Source of the DNA: Tubiluchus corallicola
Taxonomy: Eukaryota; Priapulida; Priapulimorpha; Priapulimorphida; Tubiluchidae
DNA: 64,000 bases
NCBI GenBank assembly: GCA_030141605.1
Contig: JAQGDQ010002367.1
Location: 744,501-808,500 of the forward strand
Direction of reading: 5' to 3'
A model generated the notes under the pieces. The model made no database searches and was not told where the DNA came from. It worked only from the letters and a program-made list of their open reading frames with translations. Positions 1-12,312 of the stretch are shown here, piece after piece; the stretch's first letter is position 1, and each line of letters opens with the position of its first letter. The translations under genes and the position numbers were made by a program.

Positions 1-839
1 TGTGTCGCCTACACTACATCACTCTGCGCCACAACATCCACAAACAAACACAGGAATAAAAGACCTTCCTGTGTGAAAGATTTGACTAAAACACAGCACA
101 TTGAGAGATATGATGTCCCGGGGTCATGTGGCGAGGACAAAGGTCGCAGAAAATAATGAAGCGCAAATGCAACGACAATCATAAGACACGTATATAAACT
201 TACAAAATGTTACAGATCGCTTCAGTCCTGACTCATTAACTCAGCAACAGAACCTGAGTAAGTACTATATGAGTCGAAGTCGATAGTTGCACCTGTGAAA
301 CTTTGCAAAATTCACAGGGTTTAAGAACTTTGTGACTTTGCAAGACGGCGAAAATCTTTGGCTTGTGTAGTCTATCTAATCCGCCCAAATCAACTACGTA
401 GGATTGGATTTCAACACATGAAATTCAGGGTTTATCATGTAATATAATTATGGCAGTAATGTTTTGAATTCAGCATTATAAATGTAGAATAGTTTTCATT
501 ATTGAATATAGAAAAATTTTATGCCGTGTTCTTCATATTCCAAGGAATTCTCGTTGTAGTATGAGAACATGTATTGCTAATACGCATCTTCTTACAAAGA
601 TAATTGTTAAACATACTCTGAATTTCTCGAAATTTATTGATAACTTTAATAATGTGTACTGTCAACCTTAAATACTCACATTAGCTTAACAACATTGGAA
701 AAGAATAACATTTTTGTACATTATTAAGATGATAATTATGGTTTTAATACGGATAGCAACTGAACTTTATTGGACGTTGAACAGCGAGATATTAATACCT
801 CAACTTACGTACGATGAAACTGAAACTAACTCTTTGGAT

Positions 840-872
840 CAATTAATTAATTAATTAATTAATTAATTAATT
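840..872. repeat. (AATT)n microsatellite
   Basis: About eight perfect tandem copies of AATT. Confidence 0.9.
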
Positions 873-2671
873 TAGTTACTTATGTTGCTACCATTATACA
901 GACTTGTCAATGTATTGCATTATGATATGCGGATAAAGATGACATCTATATTAAATCAGTTGTCCAATATCTCAATATCTTTTCAAGAAAATGGTTATAA
1001 TGAGAACTTAGTTACAAACCCTTGTTAGTAATCAAAAGCACGAACTAAAGCGCCTATAGTAGTGGTTTGAACCCGTGTATGTATGTTTATCTTATGCTCT
1101 AAGTTTGTCAAACAAAATTGCAAACTAGATGAGATCTGAACGATTTACTGATATTAGTTGGACATTTAGATTTTAAAAATTTAAATATTTAAATATTGAT
1201 ATTAGCTACGCGTTTTTAAAGGAATCACGATTATTTGGATTGGTTACTATTTTTCGTAATCAGCCGGGAATTACAAAAATTCGGTGCGTTTGGGAAAATA
1301 CACGGAAGTTGACGAAACACGTAATCTTCACAACTTGCGACTCATTTGTAAATGGATATTACATGGATATTTCCCATGCCGTGCATACAGCTTACGTAGT
1401 TTATTGATGTTTACTTTGGAAACTAGTGCAAAGCAATGCTTTCAGTTAGTTAGTTATATATATATCTATATATATATATAGAGATAGATAAATAATGATA
1501 TATGTACAATAACGCTAAAAATACCTGATCACGTCCTTTTTTATTTCAAAATCACCCAACGTTTGCTTTATTTCATGTATTATTCCTTGTTCACTTTCAA
1601 TGTTTCTTCCTTAACTGGATTACTTGACAAGATATATTCTTTTGAGAATTGGTTTTCTTTTAATTCGGCAAACTATACAACAAATGGGTTTTCCTCTTTA
1701 ACTTTTTCTGATTATTTACCAATTTCTCGATTTCTCTATTTCTTTTTTCTTTATTGTTTGCATTAATTTTTTTGCTTAAGTTTCTCTTTATTTACTTCTG
1801 TCCCATCGTCTTAATCTTCTCCTTTTCCGATCTGTCTCTTTTTAAGCATTTTTGTCACTTTTTCTTGTTCGATTCTTAAAACCATGCAATCATTCTTTAC
1901 GTTTATATTTTTGAAGTTATAAATTTGGTTACATTTTCGAATTAAACAGAATTCAAAAACTTTAGTTTATTTCTTCCATTTACCATTTGGCTTAGAATTA
2001 CAGAGTCTAGCCTTAGCAATGTTTACTTTCTGTACTAATGAACCTTAGTACAAAACAAAACACGTACCGTAGTTATCATTACCCTGGAATAAAGATTGTA
2101 CCTGTGCACTAGAAATTAATTAATGTTATCTGTGGTATGCAATATCACCTGACCTGCGGCGAGCTTAACTGTCTTACAGACGGACAATTTACTTATAAAT
2201 AAATAAAATGTTCGAAAGTCATGATTATAGTTATAGATTACGTGGTTGTTTAGTGTTTATTAGCTATGTCTAGCACCAGTCACGTATAATGCATGCGTTT
2301 ATACTCAGACTTAAGCGTGGTTACCCAAACTGGCTATGACTGTGTACAGCGCCATGCACGTGTAAGACATGCATTAAGGCCAAAAATGACTGACGCAGCC
2401 ACAAGAATAAACCTCCATAAGGATATTTTGTCCAAAAAATATGATTTCGCGCAATTTTTAATAATTGCGATATTGGTTGTGCAATAATACATTTGTTAAA
2501 TTTATGAACAAAAGTGTCATTGTGTCATAATTCAACGTTATGTACCAAAAATACTAGTCAGAAACCAGCCTGTAGGAAGGTTCCTCCAGCTAGATAACAA
2601 ACCACAAAATTTGTCATTATGTGTAATAAATTTCACATAATTATGTAACAATCATTATGTAAAAAAAGTTA

Positions 2672-3475
2672 AGCATTATACATAACAGGCTAAGGAAGTG
2701 TTGGTGGAGTGGCTTGAGCATTGGTTATGTCACTATCTGGGTATAGTGTAATTACTGGACTGGATCAGTTTCTCTATGGATGCGGTCGATCTCAGATCTG
2801 TTTGATCGAGGCTAGGGCCTGTTCTGACTGGAGACTGGTAAACGCGCCATTCCGTATGGAACTATAGGATTCCAGCTGCACACGCTCTGATAAATCAAAG
2901 CTCTTTCGTCACCAAGCCCGGAGTTTAACTAGTGCTGGGACCAAATGAAAAGGGACGTTTTTGGATCTGTCGTGATTCCTAATTTTTCGTCTTCTTGTTG
3001 GAGCAGCTTCTTGTACACATTTATCTTTGAAAGCACTCACAACCAGCCAACAGGCTCCATCAAAGAGAGTTGAAATTTTGCACAGGTTAATGCGCAGGCC
3101 AGATGGGAGCCCCAAATCTCCCATCAAACCTGTTTCCGATTACAATCGAAAATACACTCTATAGAAGCGTCACAGCCCCACGATGCACTTGTAAAAAACC
3201 CTGTACAGAACCTAACAAGTGAGGCTGTGACTCAGACAGGACCCAACCCATACAAAGACATATTCGGTTAGGCGTCGCTCTCAGACCAAACACTGCCTTA
3301 CCTTGAACAGAATGGTAAATAAGACATTGAAACAGACCAGAAGCCAAACAGACCAGGCTTCAGGCCTTTAGAACGAAAGAAATTAATCCAGTTCCATTAG
3401 AGCAACCCTGGACGTGACAAGACCCTACCACAGACCGCGACGAACCCTATATTAGCATGTTGCATAATGCATTAA
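2672..3475. mobile_element. Candidate TIR element, non-coding
   Basis: The left end reads GCATTATACATAACAGGCTA. The right end (TTAGCATGTTGCATAATGC, about 3455-3473) is its imperfect inverted complement. A sequence like the right-hand 70 bases recurs at about 14885-14970, so the family is repeated. No transposase frame is seen. The boundaries are approximate and no target duplication was identified. Confidence 0.3.
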
Positions 3476-3747
3476 TTTTGTTACTAATTCAATAAACTTT
3501 CTTAGGAGCGCTTTATCAACACCTCTCTTGTTAGGGGTCTGCAAAGAAAAAGCAAGGTAACTTTTTCTTTAAGACTGAAAAGCGAAGCATGGCAAACTTT
3601 GTACAAACGAAATTAGAAATGAAAATTGCCCAAAAAAATCCCAAAGCGTGTGAGCCAAAAGAGCGTTTTTTAGAGAAAAAACAGAATTGAATAAGTCGAA
3701 AACGGAATGATTCCGAAGTCTAAGCAAACATAATTTTCTTTTATACT

Positions 3748-3893
3748 GGTCATCATCATACGCCCATTACGTCAATTGTCACAATTCTAAGATAAAATAA
3801 AACAGCCCTCAAGACAGGTAAATACAGCAGTAAACCAGTAAAAGAAAACAGACACTACTATGCCAGTGGCTTGTCAGCACCACTTTCGAATTT
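3748..3893. repeat. Dispersed repeat copy A
   Basis: This segment (CATCATCATACGCCCATTAC ... CAGCACCACTTTCGAATTTT) is recognisably similar, with gaps, to 50288-50436 on the same strand. It is non-coding. It could be a solo fragment of a SINE or MITE family. Confidence 0.4.
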
Positions 3894-5591
3894 TACACTG
3901 AAAAAATAATATAATTATGTACTTTAGTATAGAGTACAGTAGTAAAGCCATGTGTAATTACTTACGTGAATACACTGACATAACAGAATGTCTTCAGGGG
4001 TGACTAACTTTCTTCGTATGACAACTAACCAGGCCTTTGAATATGATAAAGCTTGTTTTCTTAGCTTACAGGTATAAAAGTTAATTTTTTATTAAAACGC
4101 TCATATATACAATAAAACAATATGCGTAAAACAATAAAATATGTACAATAATAAATAAGACAGGTTAAAATCGATGCATGAGAAACACAAAGAGTAAAAT
4201 CACTATTTGCATATGTTTGCAGAAATACAAATGTGTTGAAAAGTTAGTTTTCATTAATCTTTGACAAAATAATTTACTGGAGGCGGCATTTACCAGTGGA
4301 GACACAGTTAAATAGTCTTCAAATGTCTACAAGTCCACTTTGAAAAATAGACACCCTGTCGCTAATTATTTCCTTAAGCGCTCTGACTATTTGTTAGATT
4401 AAAATAATAAGATGTAAAATGTCGTAATTAAGAAAAGGAGTTAAAACCTTATTTCTAGTCTAAAATGTCAAAATCTTTTGTACTAATCATGTTGTAAAAT
4501 TGTATTAATCGTTTGTGCTTTTAAGGTTTTTCAATCATCATGTAATCGTATCGTAAATAAGTATTTGGTCATGTTATCTTAATTCTGCGTTTGTGTTGTA
4601 TTCATACCGGTGCAAACAAGATTTAACTAGTACCCAAAAATAGTAATCACAGTTTTCAGGTTTCAGTAGCTGAGAATAGATTTTCTCAGACTTCCTTTAG
4701 ATTAATAAGGAAAAACGTTCGAACTAATGGGCTAAGAACTATTTAAAAAATCATACACTATTGAACTCCAACAAAATTTCCGAATGGACAGAAAGGAATA
4801 AAATTAATTTATTTTATTCTTGAATATAAAAAACACGATACGTGTATGTTCTTTATATACTAGCTTGCAATTTTGAAACTTTATGACAAAAGAAAGAAAT
4901 ATGTTTTTTACACTACAATTATTATTAAAATATGGCCTCAAAATAACAGTAACAGACATGTTCCAGTGATGACGTACTCTCGGTTTAGAGCAAAATATTG
5001 AGGGGATTACCCAGACACCTCATGAGAAGTCAATATTTGACAAGCTTGACATAAACTACATTAGCAAGTACTGGAAGTGGTGCACAGCACAGGAAACCGG
5101 AAGTGACCCATATTAAGGGAAATTTGCTTTGCGTACACGATAGCAGGAAGAACTTTTTAACCCATCCTTTAAATCATTAATTTGTAATGTTATTAATCTA
5201 CGATGAATCTTCTTCAATCTTGTGAAAATGTTTTTAAAAATCGCCGTTTTCTTTTATTTAAGTTTGGCTGGTATTCAGTTAAGCAAGTAGCTGTCGCCTT
5301 GATGTAATTTTGGTGATGAGAAGCTGGTCCAGCCTTTTATATATATATATACTAATCTTTATTATTTTGCCAATAAAAACGGATGTTCATAAGCATACAA
5401 GCATTGAACACCGCAGCATGAGAATAAAATTCACACAACTGTTAAAGGCAAATGCGTCCAGCACAAACTAAAAACTACTGAGCACAGAAATTTAAAACTG
5501 AAATATATATTACAATATTACACGCAAATTATAATATAGACTATATACATATAATTTAAAGTGTACGTGTGTAAATAAAATTTGCGGATGA

Positions 5592-5618
5592 ATATATATA
5601 TATATATATATATATATT
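5592..5618. repeat. (AT)n microsatellite at LINE 3' end
   Basis: An AT dinucleotide run directly downstream, in minus-strand terms, of the LINE reverse-transcriptase tail at 5620-5835. Simple-repeat 3' tails are common in CR1/jockey-type LINEs. Confidence 0.7.
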
Positions 5619-5619
5619 A

Positions 5620-5835
5620 GCATTAGCATATGTAGGGTTTTCAAACGATTTAATGTATGCATTTTTAATTTTGATTTGAATTCGTCAAAAGACTTGATTT
5701 GTTTTAAATTTGATGTCAGGGCATTCCAGAGTTGAACTCCTTGTTTGGTGATGTAAATGTTGCCGTATTTGTTATTAATGCGTGTTTCTTTAATATTGTG
5801 TTCTTGGATTTAATGTTAGCTCCGGGAGGAGTGGA
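5620..5835 (-). pseudogene. LINE reverse transcriptase C-terminal fragment
   Basis: Minus-strand translation gives the pattern typical of the end of a non-LTR retrotransposon ORF2. A TRINNKYGN-like stretch is followed by QGVQLWNAL and then SFDEFKSKLK, the widely shared pattern 'G...WN.LP......FK..L'. One in-frame stop interrupts the upstream part. The upstream palm and fingers are absent, so it is a 5'-truncated dead copy. The clade (jockey, CR1 or Rex-like) is not resolved. Confidence 0.6.
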
Positions 5836-6041
5836 AGCTTATTTTTGATATTGTTTTGAAGCCTCCTCTGGTGATTATAATTTTGCCAGTTCGAGTAATA
5901 TTAAAATTTACTAAAGTAAATTACTTGAAGACATACAGTCATGCGATGGTAGAAACACATGAAAGACAGAAAATTTCAAAACAAGGAATACTATTTGGAC
6001 CTTGGAAAGAATGACCTTTGGACTGTCATAAACCGCGAGGA

Positions 6042-6113
6042 CGCTGTAGTCTAGAAGTTTATGATGTCTTCCTTGTAAGCAGAAAGTCGTTGATTCAAAT
6101 CCAGCATGAAACC
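6042..6113 (+). repeat. tRNA-Thr(TGT)-like SINE head, copy A
   Basis: A tRNA-shaped sequence of about 72 bases. The anticodon loop CTTGTAA reads TGT (Thr), and the T-arm carries GATTCAAATCC. The acceptor and D arms pair poorly. It is followed by ACCAACTTTTTCTCATT. A second copy at 56009-56082 on the minus strand shares both the head and the CCAACTTTTTC flank. I therefore read it as a tRNA-derived SINE rather than a working tRNA gene. Confidence 0.5.
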
Positions 6114-7539
6114 AACTTTTTCTCATTTCTCCTTTTTGAAGTTTAATTTCAAAATTTAGTAACAATTATAGGTTTACATAACCATTAATAATAGTCTTGA
6201 CATTAAATAACTAATAGTCAATTATTCAACACTGTGCGCGTAATATAAGCTTTGATGAACAGTGAACAAAATTTAATTAGACCTCGTAGAAAAGACCAAA
6301 AAGCACCTGCACACCCAGGAAATGTCAAATTATTAACGTCCCAATAATGACAGGATCATTGCCGAAACTGTGCTGAGTTTTTTGCTCACGTTTGGCCGCA
6401 GGTCATGTAACACAATATCCATATCAGAGGGTGTTTTAGAAACAAGCCCTAAAGGTGTCACGACAATGTCATGCAGTCATGATGCCTCCCACACTCTGTA
6501 GGCGAAGTTCATCCAGGTAACAAATAATGCCGGTCATTTCGATGTGAAAATCACTGACGCTTGAAATTTGGGCGAGTACTTATCTAGACCTTATTGTGAA
6601 TTAGTTAAGCTTAGCTTGTTAAACATCATGAGGGTTTAGAAAGCGGCTAAACCTATAATATCAACAATTTTCTTTTTTTAACAAACAAACAGTGCCTTCT
6701 GATGGTTGTGGTTAATTGTGCAATCGAATAGATATCAAAAATTTACAAAGTCGTTATCATTATTATCACCGCCATGGTTTTCATCGTTCGATCGCTAAGA
6801 TTCGTTGTCAACGTCATCATGAAAACCATCATCGTGATCATTTCATTGCATTTCTAAGACCAGCGTTAAATTATTGTTCTCCCTGTTATTGCAGTACAGC
6901 TAAATGCTGTGTAATTCATCAACAGGAGCCTACCAGCATATTCTCCGAGGTGTAGGCCTTTTTGAAAGAATAATTATTTTGCGGAAATTCGCTTTACAGA
7001 TTTCGCCTCCGCCAGGTGTCAGCACTGCACTGCAGCAGACGCGCCAAGCGTTTTGCAATCACCAAAACTTTCGTTAGTTAATTCATCTTTCAGTTTATCA
7101 ACCAGCAAGGCATTAGTAGCATATATAAATATATATGCTATAAATACACACGCTGATTTATATTTATTAATTAGTGCCAAAAATAAATACAAAATAAGAA
7201 ACAAGACATACATTCAATTTCAATTAATTGTGTGGCGACACTACAAACAAACAAATACAGTATTTATAAAACAAATTATTACAAGATCGTTCTTGTTAGT
7301 TGCTGTAGTCACTTAAATTAAAAGTTTAGTGATTAGTGTTTAAAATAAATTATGTTGCTCACATGACCTCATTTTCAATCATATGATTGTCACATAGTAT
7401 TTTTGTTCATTATGTCTTAAAAACGCTTTTCCAGTAATCAATAAATGCCTTAATTACTTGTAAATCACTGCTTCCCGTCAAGAATAAACTTTATTTAGGA
7501 TCGTTCACAAGTAAAAATTTTGGTATAACTGCATTGACT

Positions 7540-8570
7540 GATTAAATAATTTTTCTTTTGAGATCATTGTAATATGGGCATTTTACAAAGTGTAGTTCGT
7601 CTTCAGTTTCATTTCTTAAACAGTGTGAATAAATACGATTCTCAGCAGGGATTTAGACGTATTTCCTCTTATGACTAAGGTTTAACGTATTTTCCTCTTT
7701 CAATACACAAACTATATGCGAGCTGATTCTCAGTTTTGTCAATTTTGTTATAACGTATTTGGAATCACCAGAAATCAAATAATTTTCTAGTTGTTAGTGT
7801 CTTTAGAAGGTTCGGTATGTCTGCTGTTTGTTTTGTCTATCAGGTTTGTATTCGTTATAGATTTCTTCTTTCCAAAATAGGCTATAATCAGCTTTTATTC
7901 TTTTCTTCCAATTTATTAAGCAGTCGCTTAGGTGAAAACATTGTCTAAACATGTTCAAAGCTCCGTACACGTAATAATACTTAACAAAAGTAGTCAATCA
8001 AAAATAGTTCTCGGCTAAGCCTCGGTTTTCATTGTAACACTTGCCATACATGACTATCGCAAGGTTGGCTAATAATATGTATCCAATAGCGGACTGTATC
8101 CTTAGTTATCTTAATAAAAATCGGAAAACGGACCAATACCAAAACATTACTTGTTGTCATTCAGAAGTAGTCTGTATAATTTAGCGCTGGCCGCCTGTAT
8201 ATGCAAACAGTCAAATTTCGTTTGAATGCGCCGATGATTGGTTTTAATTTTAATAAGGCTAGGCCCCCATACATAAATGCCGTATAACGTGATAGGTTCT
8301 ACAGCGTATTGTAGTTATATAATAAGTTAATAACAGTAATAAAGGGGTTTGCGCAGTTTGAAATGTATTTTTTCACACAGTAAAAGCTTTTAATCCTTTA
8401 CCTTTTAGTATGATACTACTTTACCTGAAAGCGCTAGACATTAAGAAGTTGACCAAAGAATCCATGGGTGAAATTTAGATCTTTTAGAATTCTGGCTGCT
8501 TTGGTAAAAACAATAATTTCTGTCTTTTTGGTATTAGCATTCAGAGCCCAGTCGTAGTTTATTAGGCATG
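7540..8570 (-). pseudogene. Decayed LINE ORF2 (RT thumb to C-terminus)
   Basis: Read on the minus strand, a chain of broken frames matches the end of a LINE polymerase in the right order. Near 8540 is WALNANTKKTEIIVF (after the catalytic palm, 'W.L..N..KT...F'). Near 8270 is LYGIYVWG (the 'lYG...WG' thumb motif). Near 7700-7760 is LTKLRISSH. Near 7560-7620 is a Cys/His cluster with EDELHFVKCPYY. Many stops and shifts separate the pieces. The upstream RT core and endonuclease are not seen. It differs in sequence type from the fragments at 16.5 kb and 24-26 kb. Confidence 0.6.
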
Positions 8571-9842
8571 GCAATCCAAGAGCATATAAACTACTCGATC
8601 GGTGAGTTGGTCGTTTAGTTAGTTGGCTGATTGGAAAAGTAGTTTGACTGGTGTGTGGAAGTTTAGTGGAATTACGTGGTGTTGGTAAATTTGTTGGCTG
8701 ACTAGTAGGCCACATGGCTGCTTGTTTGTTTAAAAAACTCTTACGCGCAGAGGGTTCTTTTCAGATAGCTAAAACTCTAAACTTTTGTGTTAACGTTGTT
8801 GATAGTTCTTCAACATTTATCAAGAACGCTTTTTGTCTGGTGTCATCGCGCTTTCCTTTATAAATCCGATAAGTGGCTTCATTTTTATTCATATGTAAAA
8901 TTGGACAAAAGGTGTTAGTTTTTAACGTCTTGCCTTATTTTCAATAGTTATCATTTATTTTAAGTTGTTTAATGCGATCCTCTAAAATTAAGACTTCAGT
9001 ATGAACTTTTGACACCGGCAAGACCTGTTTTTGTCAAAATCGGGGCGCGTACAGAAGGATAGAGGTTCTCAACTACTTTGTTTATACAAACTATACAGTC
9101 TATACCGCGAACTCTTTGGTGCGTGCAAGTACATTTACAGACAACCTTTGAAAAATCCTCTAAAAACTAGTGTTAACCCCACTGTTAATGAAGTGCCGAT
9201 AGGAGCCGGGTATCGGAGTCTCATAGTACAATTAAAAGTAGCATTCAACAGATGCCTTATTGACTTTTGTTATTAATTGTCAAAGTATAGAATAGCGGTC
9301 TTCTTTCGCAGATAGCAATAATTTCAGTGGTCTTTTGTATATTGAGCGGCGTTTTTCACTGATAAACTAGTAATCTGAATCTAGTTACTAGTTAATTTCT
9401 GATATAATGATAGGTCTATATTTGGTGCACTAATCCCAAGGTGGGCGATATCTAACTACTTGCCTAATTGAATCCAAGGGGAGCCAAAAGTTACAATACC
9501 TCGTTCTTTTTCTAAAAGAAGGTAGCAAGAACATTAGTAAAATCTTACTGGTTAACTGACCAATGAATGTAGGTGAAGGTTACGTTATTGGTAATATGAT
9601 TCTATTGTGAAAAAATATTATTTATATAGTTGGCATTTGACGGGCTAAGAAAACAATAAAAAAATCACTCACACAGCAGGTAGTGACGAATTTTACGATG
9701 AATTTTTCACTATTTTAGATGAGCTAATACACATGTGTGAATCAATTCATGATTCGTTGGCAGGAAACTTGAAACAAGAACAAATCTTTGATTTGAAAAC
9801 CTACTGAATGCAACTAAATGTATTTCAATTTTTGTCGAATCC

Positions 9843-10077
9843 TTTTTTTAGGCGCAGCCTTGAACCGATATCGTGTTCCGTTACAATGCAAGTATTGTTT
9901 TCTTTAATTTGTCCAGGCACACCTGTTTGCTCTGAAAATTAATTTCTGCCGACTCATTTCTTTTTAGGCACAGCCTTGAACAGATATCGTGTTCCATTAC
10001 AGGTAATAGCGCAAGTATTGTTTTCTTTAATTTGTCCAGGTACACCTGTTTGCTCTGAAAATTAATTTTTGTCTTCA
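9843..10077. repeat. Two-copy tandem duplication, about 115 bp unit
   Basis: The units share TTTTTTAGG(C/A)GCAGCCTTGAAC at the start and CCTGTTTGCTCTGAAAATTA at the end. The copies begin near 9843 and 9959. They differ by scattered substitutions and a roughly 9-base insertion (GGTAATAGC region) in the second. Confidence 0.75.
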
Positions 10078-10568
10078 TTGCACGTTTTAACGGTTTTTGT
10101 TGTTTTGCCTTTTACAAAAGCTATGAAAACAACGAAAAATGGACAAATTGTGAAAGCTTTTAACTTGGCTATTACAATTTTTCGTCACCAAACAGCTTCC
10201 CTTTCTTTATTTGCTTTTTAGGTTTATACCAGACCTTTTCAACGTAGTATCCTAGTCAACTGATTGGCTGAACAAGCAAATTATTGAGTATTGACTAATT
10301 AGTTGCTGGCGGGTTTATTACTTGGTTGGCAGGCTGCGTGATTACTTAAATTTTAGGATATCTTTGAAGTCGTGGTAACTAGATGAATAGTGTTGTGAGT
10401 AATAGTTTTCCATTTGAAAATTCCTTGTCATGGTTAATCGATATTTTTGAAATACTGTAAATTCGATATCTACTTTTAATAAGGGTACTGTTGACCACAC
10501 AAACCATTGGCCTAACCTATAATAATTGTTGCGCCCAATTTTGTCTATAGCAATGTTAACGAAAATAA

Positions 10569-10622
10569 AGAGGATGATGATGATGATGATGACGATGATG
10601 ATGATGACGACGACGACTATGA
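10569..10622. repeat. GAT/GAC trinucleotide-rich repeat
   Basis: An imperfect run of GAT and GAC triplets. It produces Met/Thr-rich or Ile/Val-rich artificial frames. Confidence 0.8.
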
Positions 10623-10737
10623 TGACAGTAACAACAACGGGATTGACGACAATGATGTTGACGGCTGAGACAGTAGTGCTAATCATGGTGATTAATCTCT
10701 CTATTTTTCCTCAACCACTCTCCTTTCTCTCTGTGTG

Positions 10738-10840
<103 letters not shown>

Positions 10841-12312
10841 TTTCCTCTTTGCTCCGTTTCCCTCCCCTCACTTTTTCTCCTCTCCTCCCCTCGTGTAAGC
10901 ATTACTGTTTGCATTAATATGAAATAAAAGATAAACAGACCACTGCAAAGTGCCTGGAGCATCCTTTCGCAACGTAGTCATAGGATCTCTCAAGTATTGT
11001 GTCCTGTGACTCTCTTTTGACCTTGAGAGTCGATAGGATTCTTCCTCTGTTGAAGAGCGGTACACAAGAAAGAGACGTCAAATAGTTTGGCTTAAAACTT
11101 GTGCACAAGGCCAATAACTGGCGGACGGAGAGGCAACGGGAGAAACGGACGAATGAACAAACAGGTACACAGACACACACCGCCAAATGAACTGGCAACT
11201 AAATAACTAAATGAACAGATACAGAGGCAAGTAAGCGGAAGGTGCAGATAAACATATGAACGGGCAGACAGACAGATATGTTGAAAGCTGACTCTTTTAA
11301 AATGTTACTCCGATCTGTAAATAACAGAAAGGTTTTTGTTTTAAATAGCAGGCAGTAATTTGGCTGTAACTTACACCTGTCCTTGAAAGCAGCCAAACGT
11401 GGCTAATTAGCTTTTTTAGAACTTCACTCTGGGGTTTTCCGCGAGTGACAGTTAAAAACAGATTAGCACAGGTAAGAGAGCACGTAACGTGGCTTCGTTA
11501 TACATGAAGCCAATTACAACGTCCTCGAGAGACAAACTTGTCAAAGCAATTTCTATCTCCTGACTGTAATAACTGAAGCCACTAGTAAGATCGCATGCGC
11601 GGAAATGACGATTTGATGAGTGTGTACCTTCTCTTTCTCAAGCGGGCACAATTGCAGCATTATTATAACAATGAGCAGAAAGCTAGCGTCATTTGGAGCT
11701 GAATATGTGTGTGAACCGAAATTTTGAAGTAGTTTAAGCTTGCTATTGGGAAAGTGAAATTAATTTTGTCAATTTTTCAGCTGGCTGTATATGCCAACGG
11801 AAACTTAAACTTTCTTTGAATGGGCCTACTTACTACAAACTATTTTTAGAAAGCTCGTTTGTCAGTGCAACAAGAACTTTTGCGCTTTTAATTAGATTCT
11901 GCGATAAAACAAAATGCCTTTTTGATACGGCTATTTCGACCAAAATTTAGTGATTCTACGAAATGGTAAAGTATGAAATAAAGAAGATTTACTTAAAATA
12001 TCTGTAATGCTGAACTTGCCTGTCAGTTCGCAAACCTTGAATTCTTTGCAAATATCACTAATTTGGTGCTTTTCATGAATTTGTTTGAATCTGGTATTGC
12101 TAAGTGTGATCAAGTAGGCTTGAAACAAAAGAAACTTAAGTAGTGTTCTTTGGAACTCTGCACAAACTGGTTAAAGAACTGCAGAAATGTTCTTTCACTT
12201 AAATGTGGTTTGTTAAAAACGAATTGCGATAAAAGTGACCGTTTTAGATTAAATCAATTTGAGCAGCACAGGAAACAGCCTTTCTGTATCAATTAGGCAA
12301 TTTTCATGAAGC

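Larger units (their letters stand above)
1..5590. other. No supported gene; dispersed repeats only
   Basis: I see no convincing coding exon on either strand here. The short open frames are the chance kind expected in AT-rich DNA. The stretch holds an AATT microsatellite near 840, a TA run near 1455, a possible inverted-repeat element at about 2672-3475, and a dispersed repeat at 3748-3893 that recurs near 50.3 kb. Confidence 0.6.

Noticed and set aside
1284-2487. Small plus-strand frames in the first 2.5 kb
   Set aside because: Short, low-complexity or AT-driven, with no signature.
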